From Andrena cerasifolii (lineage: Eukaryota > Arthropoda > Insecta > Hymenoptera > Andrenidae), in contig NC_135120.1 in NCBI RefSeq assembly GCF_050908995.1, positions 4,167,433 to 4,231,432 on the forward strand: a stretch of 64,000 nt of DNA, read 5' to 3'. Under the pieces are notes generated by a model. The model was not told where the DNA came from, did not search any database, and was given only the letters and a program-made list of their open reading frames with translations. This document shows positions 10,731 to 22,495 of this stretch, one piece after another. How positions within the stretch are numbered: the stretch's first letter is position 1; every line of letters begins with the position of its first letter. A program made the position numbers and the translations under genes.

Positions 10731-11432
10731 CCCTTAAACCATGTTCACGAAATATTGTAGAAATGTTTACGAAAAAAAAACGACTAACCATGTGAAGTTG
10801 ACCGCTAATCGAAGGCACGCGGTCATAATTGAATGAGCTGTCCGTAAATCCCAAGGTGCTTTTGTATTTCCATATTTCACCCGCGGGTCGCAATACACGA
10901 TGCGTTTTAAGTGTTTATAGTTTATATTATAATACATATTAAACATATCGCGAAGATTCTCCATAGAGACATCTATTTAAAGTAGGTATTGCTTGTGAGT
11001 GGGAGGATCTCCGGCGGGTTCCGACCGTTATCTGTGCGATAGCGAGAGGTCCTGGTGGGCAATGCCCTCCTTTTGCGAGCAGATAATGTCACAGAAGAAC
11101 GACGCAAAGCGGGATCGGGACAGGGTAGGTGATCCCGCCCGCCGCGGTCGAAGCCGGAGGAACCGGGGCGTGCGCAGAGCAAGTCCATGACCGCCCCCCC
11201 CCTCCCGGGACTAACAGCATCTAGTCCCCAAGACAGGGACTACCGTGTGGAGAGGGGGCGCATCCTCATCCCTCACGCGATGGCAATCGTTGGGGCCACG
11301 AGCGGCCCGGGTGAAAACTTGGTCCGTCACTTAACGTGCCCCGGTGTGGAGCGGCACTGTGTTGCGACCAGGGTTGCCGGGAACGACTATGCAGCAGCGA
11401 AGCGAGAGCAAACGCGTAGTGGAAGGGGAACA
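10731..11432. other. No gene; GC-rich block
   Basis: 10731-10980 is AT-rich and unrecognised. 10990-11430 is distinctly GC- and CpG-rich with open frames on both strands that match nothing I know. It may be the 5' untranslated part of a retrotransposon. Confidence 0.3.
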
Positions 11433-12258
11433 CCTACTATTGCGAGCTGGATAGTAGCCCTACTACTCACAAGCTGAAATGTCACAGGGGCAAGGGGAAT
11501 CATCCACTCGCTTCAACCTATCCCCTCCAACACAGTTCGTCGCGTGACGATGAACGCGAACGAAACCAATCGCGACAATCCGCGGATATGGGCAGCCACT
11601 AAGAAACTAAGGTCGAAGCCAGATATATTGGCCGGCGAATTCGTTTTCACGAGCAGCGATCGAGGAGAAATCAACCAGCACCTGACGATCGTGGATTTGT
11701 CAGTTAGAGTTGCGTGGCCCCCGGAGGGTATGGTGGGGTAACGTGAACGCTGCTCGGCTCCGCCTGTAACGTAGCTGTATGGCTGTTGTTTATTCTTAAC
11801 GTAATAGTTGTGTGCGTTACGAAGCTATGCGTAGACCAATACGAGATAAAGCTATCGAGAAAGAATCAATGCTCTGACCAATAAAGCTCCTGAATTTTTT
11901 TGGAGTTAACGCACACTTATTCTGCTGTGTGTATTTCTACGCTGACAGCTCGGTTTGGCCTACACGCCAGAAGCGTAGCTCTATCCCCACCACTTCTGGT
12001 TTACACTTGTTCTGCGAAGGCGAGAGCGAGATGGAAAGAGAGCGAGTTAGAAAGCGTTGAGAAAAAGAGCACCGTGGCAGGCAAACTGTGTGGTGGGAGA
12101 ATACACCTCACGAAACTCACCGGCCGATATATCTGGCTTCGACCTTAAAAGTAAGATTTCTTATTGGGGATTGGGAGGAGCGAGTGCACGATTATCCTTG
12201 CCCCTGTGGCATTTCAGCTTGTGGGTAGTTGGACTACTTTCTAGCTCGAAATAGTACT
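11433..12258. mobile_element. Family A element with long terminal inverted repeats
   Basis: 11433-11515 and 12175-12258 are inverted copies (left gctgaaatgtcacaggggca, right tgcccctgtggcatttcagc). A second inverted pair lies inside (about 11605-11650 and 12110-12155, ggccg(g/a)atatatctgg). Its core, 11815-12060, matches 1130-1340. It is non-coding. Confidence 0.65.
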
Positions 12259-12259
12259 G

Positions 12260-12458
12260 CAGTGGCGGTAAATGTGTGCGTAAGCCGTCATGATTGGAAA
12301 CAATGGGAAACAAATCGACGCCAGCGCCAAGCCAAGCCAATTGTCGCCGAGAAATAGGTTGTGACACTGGTTAGCCGTGACGTCACTTGGCTTGACGCTG
12401 GCGTCGGTTCGTTTTCCATCATCGCGTTTCACGCACTGCTGTACATATACCGCCACTG
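12260..12458. mobile_element. Short MITE with CAGTGGCGGTA ends
   Basis: The 199-bp unit starts CAGTGGCGGTA and ends TACCGCCACTG, with inverted homology inside (gacgccagcgccaagccaag versus cttggcttgacgctggcgtc). CTG flanks both sides. The ends recall hAT-type termini, but an 8-bp duplication is not visible. Confidence 0.55.
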
Positions 12459-14675
12459 CTGTAGGTGTTCCCCGTCCACTACACGTATGCTCCCACTCCG
12501 CTGCTGCAAAGTCAATCCCGGCAAACCTGGTTACGACGCGCAGGAGAGTGTACTCGGCGACAGGGGGGTTGGAGTAGTATTCTCTTTACAGCTTCCTGCT
12601 GCCCCTTCTAAGCGGTCGTGGGGTTTTAGTGGATCAGAATCCCACACTACACCGGCGCCTCTCGGGAGGGCCGAACGAGCGCCCTCCCGAGGAGACACTG
12701 CAGTGTCTTTTGAAAATTTACCCTTGTAAAAATTGGATCACCGGCGGCAGCACTCGAGTATATTAGTCGAGTACATCTGAACATTAATTTTCTAGTAATC
12801 ATCGTACAGAGAAGGGGAAGCTATAGTGGAAATCATTGATAGAATTGGTAATATCTTTCCTAAACTTTTTAAGATAGTTCTACATTTGTAAGATAAGAAC
12901 TTATTTATACCGTGCCAGTCTCAGAATATTCTTTGGAAATATTGAGCCTTCATAATTGTAACTACAAAAAATTCAACTCTGTACGCATGAATAGCTCCAG
13001 AAGAAGAAATTTGTTTACAGAAGATACTACAGTGAAAATCGCTGAGAACCAACGGCATTGATTAGATTTATCTCCGTAAATCTTCAGAATCGGCTGTTTG
13101 TTTATATTTTTTTTACGATTCGGTAATTTGAGTTGTTCAAAATAATATATACTTATATTGAATACGAGCCTTAAATCAAATATCTATCCTTATTAAGTGA
13201 TAATTGATATTATTGGTTCGAATTTTCGAGTAGTATTAGAATTTTCGAGTAACTCGAAATCGATAGAGTAGCTCGAAAGATTGAAGTTATTCATTTGAAA
13301 TGAAGTAGCGTGTATGCAAGTAAACCGTTCGAACATACAAACCACTCAAATCATTCGAAAAGATCTAATTTTATCATGCTTATTCGAATATTCTAGCTAT
13401 TTGAAGTATTACTTGGATAATCGAGTACCTACTCGGCTCGGTTCGAAAAAAACGAGTTTTACTCGGTTTGAATTACAAGTATTTGGCACGGTGTAATAGA
13501 CAGGTGTTCCGACTCTGCACCCCGGGATTTTATGTGCTGATTTCTGTGTGGTTCCTCCATGTACGCATACATTTATGCGATTGTAGTAGTAGAGCTTTCA
13601 GTCGTATTATGCGCATAAAGTCAGGCATTTCTTCTTGACCGCTAATCTAGCGGCGGCCAGAAGAACTAGGACGAAAATGTCACACATTCTGAACAGGAGT
13701 CGGAACACCTGTCTATTACACCGTGAGTATTTGGTAGCTCTAATGTTTATTACTTCGATTTGTTGTTTATACAGACCAATTTTCAGCGAAAAATATTATA
13801 TCGTTACAAAAATATACATGAAAACGATAGTCTCATTAGCTATACTGGTACCACCTATGATATCTCAGAAATTTCGCTCACGTCATAATATTCAGCCATG
13901 GATCAAAATTTGTACAGATCATAGTTTTTCGTTATTAATTTTTTTTATGCGTAAAATTAGCCCATTTTCGCATGTTTTTGTTCAAACGTGCATCAAACAT
14001 CGCCATTTTTCTGTATTTGCCTTCTTAAAGGCTGATACGATAGCGATTGATATTACTTATAAGAATATCTTCGGCTCTTTTCTTTCGGACAACCTTACGT
14101 GGAGTTTTACTGTCTACCGTTTACGCCTCTTTTATTGCAGTAGTGCACTGAGGCACACCTAAAATTCGATCAAACCATTATAGGAAAATGAAAAAAAAGT
14201 TTTCATATCCTTAAAGAACGAATAAATAAAGATCATAATTTTTTTACTGCAAGTGGTATATATTTTTTTAAAAAAATCCCAAAGCTCACAAATTTGGTAG
14301 CGATTTAAGGGAAATGTCTCCTTAAAATATCAAACAATTTTTGTCTTGAATATTTGTTTCTATCTCATTTTGTTTTTGCGGAATTTGGCAAATCAGTATT
14401 TCCACCCTTAAATTCGAGCGCAATTTTTTCTCCCTAAATATGCACTTATAAAAAGAGGCATTTTTATCATATTACTAGCCCCTTTGAATAATATATGTAT
14501 GTCTGACCGCAAACATTTTTTACACCGTTAGATAGATATCATGGTAACATTTTGAATTTCAATCTTACGTCATTGTGTGTATACTTATATGTTTGTACTT
14601 ACATATACATGTGCACATTGAATTCTAAAAATTATACTATACATATAATAATAATCTATATACTGATATACTAAC
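12459..14675. other. No recognisable gene; likely intron
   Basis: 12459-12720 is GC-rich. 13195-13480 has many TCGAG/CTCGA words. The rest is AT-rich. The 175-codon frame 13635-14162 (plus) has low-complexity hydrophobic content and no known domain. I searched by eye on the minus strand for the next Regnase exon (the VCYDDR region) and did not find it. Confidence 0.4.
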
Positions 14676-15135
14676 CTGGATGGAGTGAAAACCAACAGCC
14701 GGTCCTTTTCTAACTCTCTCAGAATTTCCTGGTCAGCAATCGGATTATCAATTTTAGATGCTTCTTTCCTCCATTTCGGTACAAATACCGTAATTTCATT
14801 ATGCCCTCTTGCTGTAAACCAATCTACACAAATTTTGATTCCCCTGCAAGAAAAAACCTGTTTGTTTCCATGACTCATCGCTACATTACTTCCATCGATT
14901 ACGATAGGTCTGAGACTAGTGGAGCATCTACTATCATTTGTCAGTAAATCAGTATTTAAAATACTATCTGATTCTTCTGAGGTATCGATTGATCTTTGTG
15001 AACTGGCGCCGAGTTTTATCAACTCAGCTAAAAGCTCGTTTTGTCCTGGATCTGGGCCCAATTTTTGTAATGCTGTTTGGACTAAACGTTCACTATAACC
15101 AAGTTTGAGTCCAAATTCTACTCGGGCTGTGTAAC
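14676..15135 (-). CDS. Regnase/ZC3H12-type endoribonuclease, internal exon
   Basis: This exon encodes about 153 residues of a Regnase (MCPIP/ZC3H12) RNase, which cuts stem-loops in mRNA 3' UTRs. The first part, VEFGLKLGYSERLVQTALQK then LGPDPGQNELLAELIKLGA, is the N-terminal UBA-like domain. After a Ser/Thr/Asp-rich linker comes the NYN/PIN-like nuclease start: LRPIVIDGSNVAMSHGNK, VFSCRGI, WFTARGHNEITVFVPKWR, ADQEILRELEKDRLLVFTPS. The catalytic Asp of IDGSN and the Asp of ADQEIL are kept. Boundaries: acceptor tttttttag before 15135 (two bases precede the first full codon), donor CCAG/GTTAGT after 14676. The DDR part of the active site and the CCCH finger must lie in exons to the left, outside the window. 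The sequence is intact with no stops. Confidence 0.9.
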
Positions 15136-15500
15136 CTAAAAAATAAAAGGTTTGTTTCCGGAAATTATAAACATTCTGTTGATATTATACAAAAATATTA
15201 TTAAAAAAGTTTTCTGCATGTTGTATAATACATATATTGAATGGTACGAAAGTATAAAATATTGATGTTTAGCATAACTATTTATATATGTAGATAAGGA
15301 AAAAAAAGATTTGGTAATCCGCTAAAATTAAAGATGTACACTTCTAAATCTATTTGTCCATCTACGAGCGAATAAATACTAACCGCATCAGACTGATTAC
15401 TATGTACGTAGACTGTGGACATTTACCTATACAAATGCATATGTTTATAGAAATGGATTAAAGAAGTGGGACTTTGACAGAAATGTGTTTCATCATTAGA
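15136..15500. other. Intron-like AT-rich sequence
   Basis: It lies directly upstream (minus sense) of the Regnase exon. I see no coding or repeat signal. Confidence 0.4.
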
Positions 15501-15504
15501 GGCA

Positions 15505-15715
15505 TCAGTTTTTAAGATGGACGATGGGGGTGGATTGGAGGACGCCAGGGTACATAATCAGGGATGAAGTTAAGAGGAGCAAGCTGAGAACGAAGGCGGC
15601 GAAAAGAGAGTGGCGCTTCGAGGAGAGGCTAAGGGAAGGAAAAGGAGGGGAGTTGGCCAGGGTTTGCTGGAAGGAAGTAGTGAGAAGAGCGGAGGGGAGA
15701 GGGAGAGTGAGACCA
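15505..15715 (+). pseudogene. LINE ORF2 fragment
   Basis: The frame reads DWRTPGYIIRDEVKRSKL then REWRFEERLREGKGGELA and CWKEVVRRA. This basic, glutamate-rich segment is typical of the region before the C-terminal zinc knuckle in an insect non-LTR retrotransposon family. The terminal part of what looks like the same family lies reversed at 16700-17290. It is truncated at both ends. Confidence 0.6.
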
Positions 15716-15904
15716 CTCTTTATATCGCTATATCTTTGCTGAAAAGCAATATAGCTAAAATTTCGAAAATAGCTGAAAGTAGAGATTCTCTTTCAAACAA
15801 TAGTTTCAAGATATCGATACTACTATTTTTGCTGGAGTTATGACCAGTTGAACTTGCCCTACTCCCCCGGCTCCCAGAGACGAGTCCCCAACCAACGCGA
15901 GTAG

Positions 15905-16615
15905 TGTACAACATAATTCGATGTTAAAGTTATTCGTCCGTGTCATTCGCGTATGTGCGTGCTGTTTTTGACTCTATACGAAGATCATTGTTTCTGGTTC
16001 AGTGATGAACGGAACCATACCTTGTTGTTTGGGAATGCATTAGTTCCCAAAGCCAACACACTCGCTCTCACCACAGCACCTCGCGGACGCATGATAGAGA
16101 CGCTGATCAACGATCGATCTGCCAATCAGCGACGCAGATCGACGATCAATCCACCAATCATCGACTCTCGGTGAGCCAATCAGCGCGTCGCGTCGTTCAG
16201 CTTCGAGATGGTTCGAGAAGACGCGAAAACGGATGCGTCTTCCATCTTGATTTCTCAAGTGTCGCGTGTCGAACCACATTTTCTCACATTGTCAACGCTC
16301 TTATCGCATCTTGCTTCTACTCATGTAAGAAAATCTCAAACAGTCTCTTTCTCACGCTCAAGCACTCATCTGCTCAAGCATATTCAATTGCTCATTGCCG
16401 CGAATGATACACACGTGGTGGTGCATGTGCATTGTCTCACGTGATCGTGCATTAATATAATCGCGAAGCACATGAGTTCACTGTACATTCTCAACCGCTC
16501 ACTGCTCATTGTATTTGTGCTTTCTTAATAAATCGACTCGTCTCAGTTTAAGTGCTGTGTCTAGTATACCTTCTCACCGTCGATCATAACCACACTTGCA
16601 TCCAGTGCGCTCAAC
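15905..16615 (+). mobile_element. LTR-like sequence, copy 1
   Basis: Non-coding; AATAAA near 16530 and an end reading catccagtgcgctc. It resembles 28445-29100 along its length (ccatcttgatt, gtgtcgcgtg, AATAAA, then ccagtgcgctc). Two dispersed copies with a polyadenylation signal and a common end suggest solo LTRs, perhaps of BEL or Copia type. The start is approximate. Confidence 0.5.
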
Positions 16616-16699
16616 GACTAAATTCTCAAACGTTACTAATTTGCAGTACTAAAATGCAGAAATCACAACATGCCATTAGATGTTAATTCTTAATCTACT

Positions 16700-17290
16700 C
16701 CTCTGCTCCCTTTCCTCTTCTCGCTCTGCCTTTCTCTCTCCGCTCGCTCACCTCCGCCGCCTCCCTTTCTCTTACCCTACGCTTAAACTAGTCTTAACTA
16801 GTCTAAACTAGTCTAACCCTTTCGCCTCTTAATTCTGCGTTTTCGTCCTTGCTTCAGCTCACACCCTCCGCCTTCGACTTCCATTTCTACTCTTTCATTC
16901 CATTCCTTCTTTCGTTCCTTCCTTCCTTCAATCCTCCCTCCTTCCCTCACCCTTTCCCCCGTTCCTTCTTCTCCCTCGCTTCTCTTTGCCTCTAACCTCT
17001 TCATACATTCCTCTCCCTTACCTCTTCCGTCCAAGATTTCCCTTATCTTTTCCCCGATCTCCCTTTCATCTCCTTCTTCCCCCGTGCATCGTTCCAACAC
17101 ATGCTCCCACGTCTCTTCTTCATCTCCGCACACCCTGCATCTCCTCTACTCCTCCTCCTCCCAATACCTTCCCCCCCTCATCTCCCCAGCCTGAACCTTG
17201 CTAACCTCCCGTACCTCGCTTCGCCCCATCCTGCCGTCAGATATTTTGGCGTCTCCCTTATAGTTCGGGAGCCAGTGAACACTTTTAACC
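16700..17290 (-). pseudogene. LINE ORF2 C-terminal end
   Basis: On minus, PKYLTAGWGEARYGRLARFRLGR (residues spread over about 17180-17250) leads, after a frameshift, into MCGDEEETWEHVLERCTGEE (about 17075-17133). The C..C...H....C pattern is the zinc knuckle that ends ORF2 in R1/Jockey-like LINEs. A low-complexity Glu/Arg/Gly tail follows. It is broken by frameshifts. Confidence 0.65.
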
Positions 17291-17299
17291 TTATGCTGA

Positions 17300-17785
17300 A
17301 AGTCAAGGAACGGGCGGTCTGGCAGTTGAGACCGGGGACAGGGCCGGAGGGCACGCTCTCGAACATGTCAAGTTTGAGAGCATCCCCGACTCATCGCGAC
17401 ATAGTTGAATTTTCACCCATTAATAAACAACTTAATACAAAGTAAGAAAATCGCAGTCTGGCAGCGCTCCGCGGGGACCTTAGTCGTCTGGCAGACATCC
17501 AAACATGTTAAAAAAAATCGATTCATAGCGACAAAGCTGAAATTTTGTTGAATAATTGTTTATGTTGTAAAACCAATGGAAAAAAATAGTCTGGCAGCCT
17601 ATAAGCGGTGATAACACCTTGCCAGATGTTTACAAATGAATCGAGCGTGTAGTCAAATCTCTCACTGCGACATTGAATTTAATATTAACTTTTATAAAAG
17701 ATCAACGTTTAATATGAAGTATGAAGTGGATGAGTAGGTACTTTACAATTTTATTATACTATAACGATAAACAAAATTATTAATA
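17300..17785. other. No gene; recurring tctggcag word
   Basis: The word tctggcag appears four times between 17318 and 17597 at uneven spacing, along with ggacct/ggggac words. No reading frame and no clear terminal repeats. Confidence 0.3.
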
Positions 17786-17789
17786 AACT

Positions 17790-18425
17790 ATGATACAATA
17801 CTTCACAATCTGAACTCTCGCAATCGGAATTGTCTAATTCTGTTTCACCGTCTTCAGTGGCAGAATAGCTTTCTGAATTCTGGTGCATTTCACTCATCAA
17901 GCCATTAGTATCTGCAAGGTCTTCCTGGTCAGTTTCAATCAAAGCTTCGCTCACGAAAGTTGGCAGTTGGTCACCTTCAAACCAAGTAAACTGATACTTG
18001 CTGTCAACTTCTTCTCAACCGTGATCGATTGGAGATAAATCAGTAGGAACTTTTGAATGGGCGTTTTTCCAAATACTCGTAATACGTATACGAAGCCCTT
18101 AACATCTGTTGTTGCAATTCAGGTTTACATGGCGGTATAGTCGACGCATCGAAGTTTGGAGTTTTTATTTTAAATATTTCGCTGGTATCTTGAGAGCCAT
18201 ACGTTTTTGAAAACATGACAAACCTTGCTTCATTTACGGAGTTTATTTTTTTCCAAATATAAACGACAGACAAACTCCTCTATGATAGAAAAAACTTCTG
18301 CCGAATCACAATTATTATTAATTCCAAGACGTTGTGTCAATAACGTAGCCACGAAAAGGTAGTGTAACAGGAAATGAACAAAAAGTGATGGTAGTTGGTT
18401 ATTGTGATAAAAATCCATAATTCAG
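17790..18425 (-). pseudogene. Unnamed TE-associated protein, fragment
   Basis: On minus, three frames in order give MDFYHNNQLPSLFVHFL, RLGINNNCDSAEVFSIIEEF, RLYLEKNK(L), then VNEARFVMFSKTYGS, IPPCKPELQQQM, and after one in-frame stop KYQFTWFEGDQLPTFVSEAL with an acidic tail. I recognise the style (PPCK...LLQQ, WFEGDQLP) from insect TE-associated proteins of unknown function, but I cannot name a family. The start region is also found, decayed, in both arms of 52505-55317, so that element derives from one carrying this gene. Confidence 0.55.
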
Positions 18426-18429
18426 TAAC

Positions 18430-18840
18430 AGCCAACACTGTTGCTGATAACGAATTAGTCTGTTTAAAACCCCCCAAGAAATATTTAGGTACGGAAATTT
18501 TGAGAATTATCGCCGGAAATAAGCCATAGCCTGCGTTAAATTTAAAAATTAATTACCATCAATAAAGTAACTAAAACTCAGCCTTGTCGGAAATTGACCT
18601 GCAGCTTGAAAACCTGTGTCACTGGGTCACTGAACCAATCCTGGTCATCGATGGAGGAGCCCAGTGCACAGCTCGTCACAGGTATACGACACTACCCAAA
18701 GTTAAGGGTTGCAATGTCAGGTGCGTCCACGATAATGTACCGAATATTCACTTCACTGCGCGGCTACTATCACTGATCACTTAATTTATTTTTCATGGAA
18801 CGGTGTTGTTCCTACGTTTTAAAAATTGGTGACCCCGAAA
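18430..18840 (-). repeat. Partial copy of the element at 52505-55317
   Basis: Shared words in the same order, reversed relative to 54360-54780: ttaaatttaaaaattaatta region, cggcgataattctc (reversed), gacctagtgactcagg-like sequence and catgaaaaataaatt. It sits next to the gene fragment 17790-18425, as it does in the 52-55 kb element. Confidence 0.6.
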
Positions 18841-18854
18841 GTGACCGATTGTTG

Positions 18855-19445
18855 TCAATTTAAGAACTGCTCCACGTGATCGCCGCCATTGTTGATGCAT
18901 GCTTCAGTGCGGAGAATCAGTTGCCTTTGGATGCCCTGTAATGTTTGCGGCGTTATGTTCGCCACCGCTGCGTGAATCAGCGCAACTGCTTCTTCAGGGG
19001 TACCCACCGGCTGACGATACACCTCATTCTGAAATGATTGTTGTACAACAAATACAAAACGTAAGTAAAAGAAGAATGCCTACAACAATAATAAGTAAAG
19101 AGTAACAGCAATAATCAGAATACCTTCAGGTAGCCCCAGAAAAAAAACCCTTGCGGATACATATCCGGTGACCGTGTGGGCCACGCTACGTGGGCCTCCT
19201 CTTCATGACCACGGCCGATCCATCTGTCCTGAAAGGTTTCACCTAAATAAGCGCGGACATTCAAGGCGTAATGTGGCACAGCTCCGTCATGCTGGTGGTA
19301 GTACATGTTCTGTCGGATCTCATATGGAATATCGTCCATAAGATATGGCAGAACATGTTCTAAAAAATCTTTATACGCTGGGCCGTCCAACCCAACGATA
19401 AAGTCGCCACAAATGCCGGCCCATAGGTTGATTTACCGGAAACAT
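18855..19445 (-). pseudogene. Mariner-like (Tc1/mariner superfamily) transposase, two exons
   Basis: Exon 1 (about 19445-19124) encodes GPAYKDFLEHVLPYLMDD, then MYYHQHDGAVPHYALNVRAYL, RWIGRG and WPTRSPDMYPQGFFFWGYLK. A 95-bp intron (19029-19123; GTATTC...TTTCAG) separates exon 2 (19028-18855): NEVYRQPVGTPEEAVALIHA, ILRTEACINNGGDHVEQFLN, stop. HxHDGAxPHY holds the second catalytic Asp. The third should be in the PLD-type triplet after SPD, but here it reads PQG, so it is lost. The N-terminal DNA-binding half is absent or unreadable. It is inactive. Confidence 0.75.
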
Positions 19446-20114
19446 TCTAAAATAGAGGAATTTAATCGATTCAATTTAATGAAAAGTAATAAAAATAATT
19501 AATTCTCTAATGATCACAGCTGCCACTCTTCTATGTTATTATTTCGAAGAAACATCATCTCACATTTTTTTTAATACAAATGTATAATTATGTGCATATT
19601 ACTTACCGAAAATGTTTCTTGAATAATGATTTAGAATATCCCGGAATAATACGTTCTGCATAACCCGTTAACTTTTCCACTAATACCATCTCTCCACGTG
19701 TTTTTTTTCTTTATAATGAAGAAAGTGTATAGTATTTCAAAATCCAAATTACGAGTTAATAAACTGTTTTCACTTTCACTTTCCTCAGACGATCACTGCT
19801 ACTGCTAATTTCAGTATCACTGTTACTTAATAGTATTGAGGATATAACCAATGTTTCTTTCTCCATTGTAGCATCCATTTTGATTTCGCATGAAACGCAG
19901 GAAAAAGCGTTCCGTTTTCAAGAACGCATGAACCGCAGAAATGAAACGGAACGATATGAATGTGCGCAGCGACTGCGTTGCGATCTATGCACTCACTGCG
20001 TGAATCGGAACGCACCCAAGCTATCCGTTACGACTTCTCTCCTCTCGATCGACTGGCTCGACCCCCTCGTCTATATTGAGACGTTGTGCTTCGTCCATTT
20101 AATTCAGAGCTCTC
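19446..20114. other. No recognisable gene
   Basis: AT-rich to 19880. Then a short purine-rich stretch with inverted words (ggaaaaagcgttccg, cggaacgatatg) near 19900-19980. Possibly the upstream remainder of the mariner-like element. Confidence 0.3.
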
Positions 20115-20640
20115 CAAGGTCGCGTACGCATACACTCGGGGTTCTCCCACTCTTGTTCGCATTGTCAGGGGTACAGTATTGTCTCGTTACGGGCTCGGTT
20201 TGATGGACACAATACGGACTTTTCGCTATCTCCACCACTTCTGTCTCAATCTTTTCCGGCGTAGGCGAGAGCGAGATGGAACGACAGCGAGCGAGAGGCA
20301 CTGAAAGCGAACGAGGACGGTACGAGACAGACTGCGCGTTGATGTTTTATCTCACTGCGTCTTTCTGACGCCTGACACTCCGTCCTTTGCGTGCGCGACG
20401 AGCATGCGCGATGGTCGCAAACGCTTACCGTCAGTGTGAAAACCGCTTCGCAAAATCTTGACGCAGGCCCGGCTCACGGTAAGCGCTTGCGACCATCGCG
20501 CACGATCGCCGCGCACGCAGTGTTTCATCTCGCCCCTCCCCCCCTTCGGCCAGAAAGAAGCGAAAAACGAACACTCGGAATTAGGGCTCCGTTCACGATA
20601 CGGGCACAACACCGGTCCCGTCCAGCAAGCCGCTAACGAG
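20115..20640. repeat. Family A repeat copy, uninterrupted
   Basis: It contains ggcgagagcgagatggaa, caccacttctg, aaaccgagcc (reversed) and, at 20400-20500, an internal inverted pair (cgcgatggtcgcaaacgctt versus aagcgcttgcgaccatcgcg). acagtattgtctcgtta near 20165 recurs reversed at 20630. This copy lacks both insertions found in the copy at 8500-10740 and so serves as the uninterrupted reference. Confidence 0.7.
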
Positions 20641-21076
20641 ACAATACTGTACCGCGCGACGCTAAAGAGGCGACCATGACAGACGAGCGTCTCCGTCGTC
20701 GAGCGAGCTCGGACACCCCATACCACGTGTATATTAGTGACACAAGGTGACACACGCCATCACAGCTAAAGATTGGAAGGGGAAGCAGGCGCGTTGGGGC
20801 ACCCTACGCTGGAGTGCCTTGATTTAATTCTTAGGTTCATAACCATACCGCCGCGCTTGGGCGGCAGTTGAAAATCACTTCTCCACAAACGTAGTTAAGC
20901 GACCATACTACTACAAAAAACTGCATTTCCTGGTTAAATTCTTGATCCTATAGTAATAACGCATAAGACTTTTGTATTTCTTTCATCAAGGTCTATGCAC
21001 CATCTACGATAAGATCTAAGTCAATCCGACGACTTCAAAATTGTATGTTTCACATAATTGAAGTGGCCATTCCCAG
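20641..21076. other. No recognisable gene
   Basis: GC-rich to about 20830, then AT-rich. No structure I can support. Confidence 0.3.
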
Positions 21077-21330
21077 CTAATATTCTAGAATTTGGGCCTC
21101 AACATTTTCTGCCCGGTTTCGCTGAAAAACCGCTCGTCCCGATCGTGGCCTTCTCTCATTAGCAGCTATTTTCCATATCAGCGCATTAAAACTTTCATTA
21201 TTATTTGGCGTGTAATTTTCTGCGCATCTAACACATCTTTTAAAAAGTTCATTATTACTTAATTCCTGATAGGTGGTTTGTATAGTATTCATTAACGGTG
21301 CCTAAAGCTGGCTTGTTATTGTATCAGACG
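21077..21330 (-). pseudogene. Mutator-like transposase, C-terminal fragment
   Basis: The minus frame reads TYQELSNNELFKRCVRCAEN then YTPNNNESFNALIWKIA. The NNNESFN..IWKI block is typical of the C-terminal part of the insect proteins annotated as Mutator-like transposase domain proteins. The fragments at 63150-63934 look like the N-terminal part of the same kind of protein. It is cut on both sides. Confidence 0.5.
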
Positions 21331-22495
21331 GATTGTCCTACAGCTTTCTCGGCGATGCGTCTGTACTTCCAATATGATTTTCTACCATAAAGCGATTGCT
21401 TGTGGTATGTTTTCTTCCCTTTCGATCTACACTTCGGTGTTCTATGTTGCAAAATCAATGTAGCTGTGCCAAAAAAACTAGCTAATACGCTAATGTGACT
21501 CCTACGAATGCTTTAGCTCTACAGAATATTGTAGGTACGACTAGAAAGACCTATGTGTGAAAAATATTTTCAGATATTAGCCGAAGCACAGCCATCAAAT
21601 AAACTCAATCCCAGTACGCACAGTATTGTCTTAAGGGGTAGAAAAATAAGAGCACAGGTCAACAAGTCGACAACTACATCAATGCTCGACGCGTAAGGAT
21701 TCACTTTAGACTCTATAACTTTGTTATTATAGCAATTTTTCATTAGGACCTTTTATCTATTATTTCATTGTTTCACACTATCATTTTATGAAGAAAAAAA
21801 TGTCAAGTTTATCAAGGTTCAATGATGGCGTAATCCCTTAAGATAGGCTGATAGGAAGATAGTGGAGGCAGGTAGAAACTCGCAAAAAATGTAAGAAAGT
21901 ATAGAAAAATAAAAGTTTAGACACAGCTGAAAGAGAAATGCAGTAAAATAGCAAGGACGTGTTGGCAGGGCCGTAGCTGTCACAGAAGCATAAATCCCTT
22001 ATTTATGAAACAATTTTTATATACAAAATTATTTAGTATAAATAGATAATTTTACTCTATGTGTTCAGAACATTTTGTACCTGGACTATCAGTAGGCGGA
22101 CTTCCCTGAATTGTAACATACTCAGCGAATTCAGCGGACAAGGTATCTGAGATGGTTCTAGACACGCCTGAATGGCCTGAAGTTGATTCCTGTAATATTA
22201 AGCCAAAACATTGATTATTATAAATAACAACCACACCAATAACTCTGAAAAATAAGGAGATGGTAATTATGCAGAACAGGTGTTTCCTCACTGATTTTGA
22301 CGACCTTGAAATATGTTGTCGGAGACATGCATTCTGAACAACTTTTTCCTATACATGTTACCGCCGCTCGACCTTCGTTTTCGAGATACACGCAAACATA
22401 GTTTCGATATTACATACCTATTGTATTTCTAAAGTTTGGGATAGAGAGGTTAGACAGTAAATAAAAACAATAATTACAACTTATTTCAATCTTTA
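21331..22495. other. No recognisable gene; one shared repeat
   Basis: 22310-22430 (reverse) and 26060-26350 share cgagcggc-attacatgtat, catgtccccgacaacata and gtttcgatattacatacct, so both are copies of one dispersed repeat. A 79-codon minus frame at 22052-22291 is unrecognised. Confidence 0.4.

Noticed and set aside
13635..14162. 175-codon plus frame near the Regnase exon
   Set aside because: Hydrophobic, AT-driven composition; no domain and no splice or promoter support.
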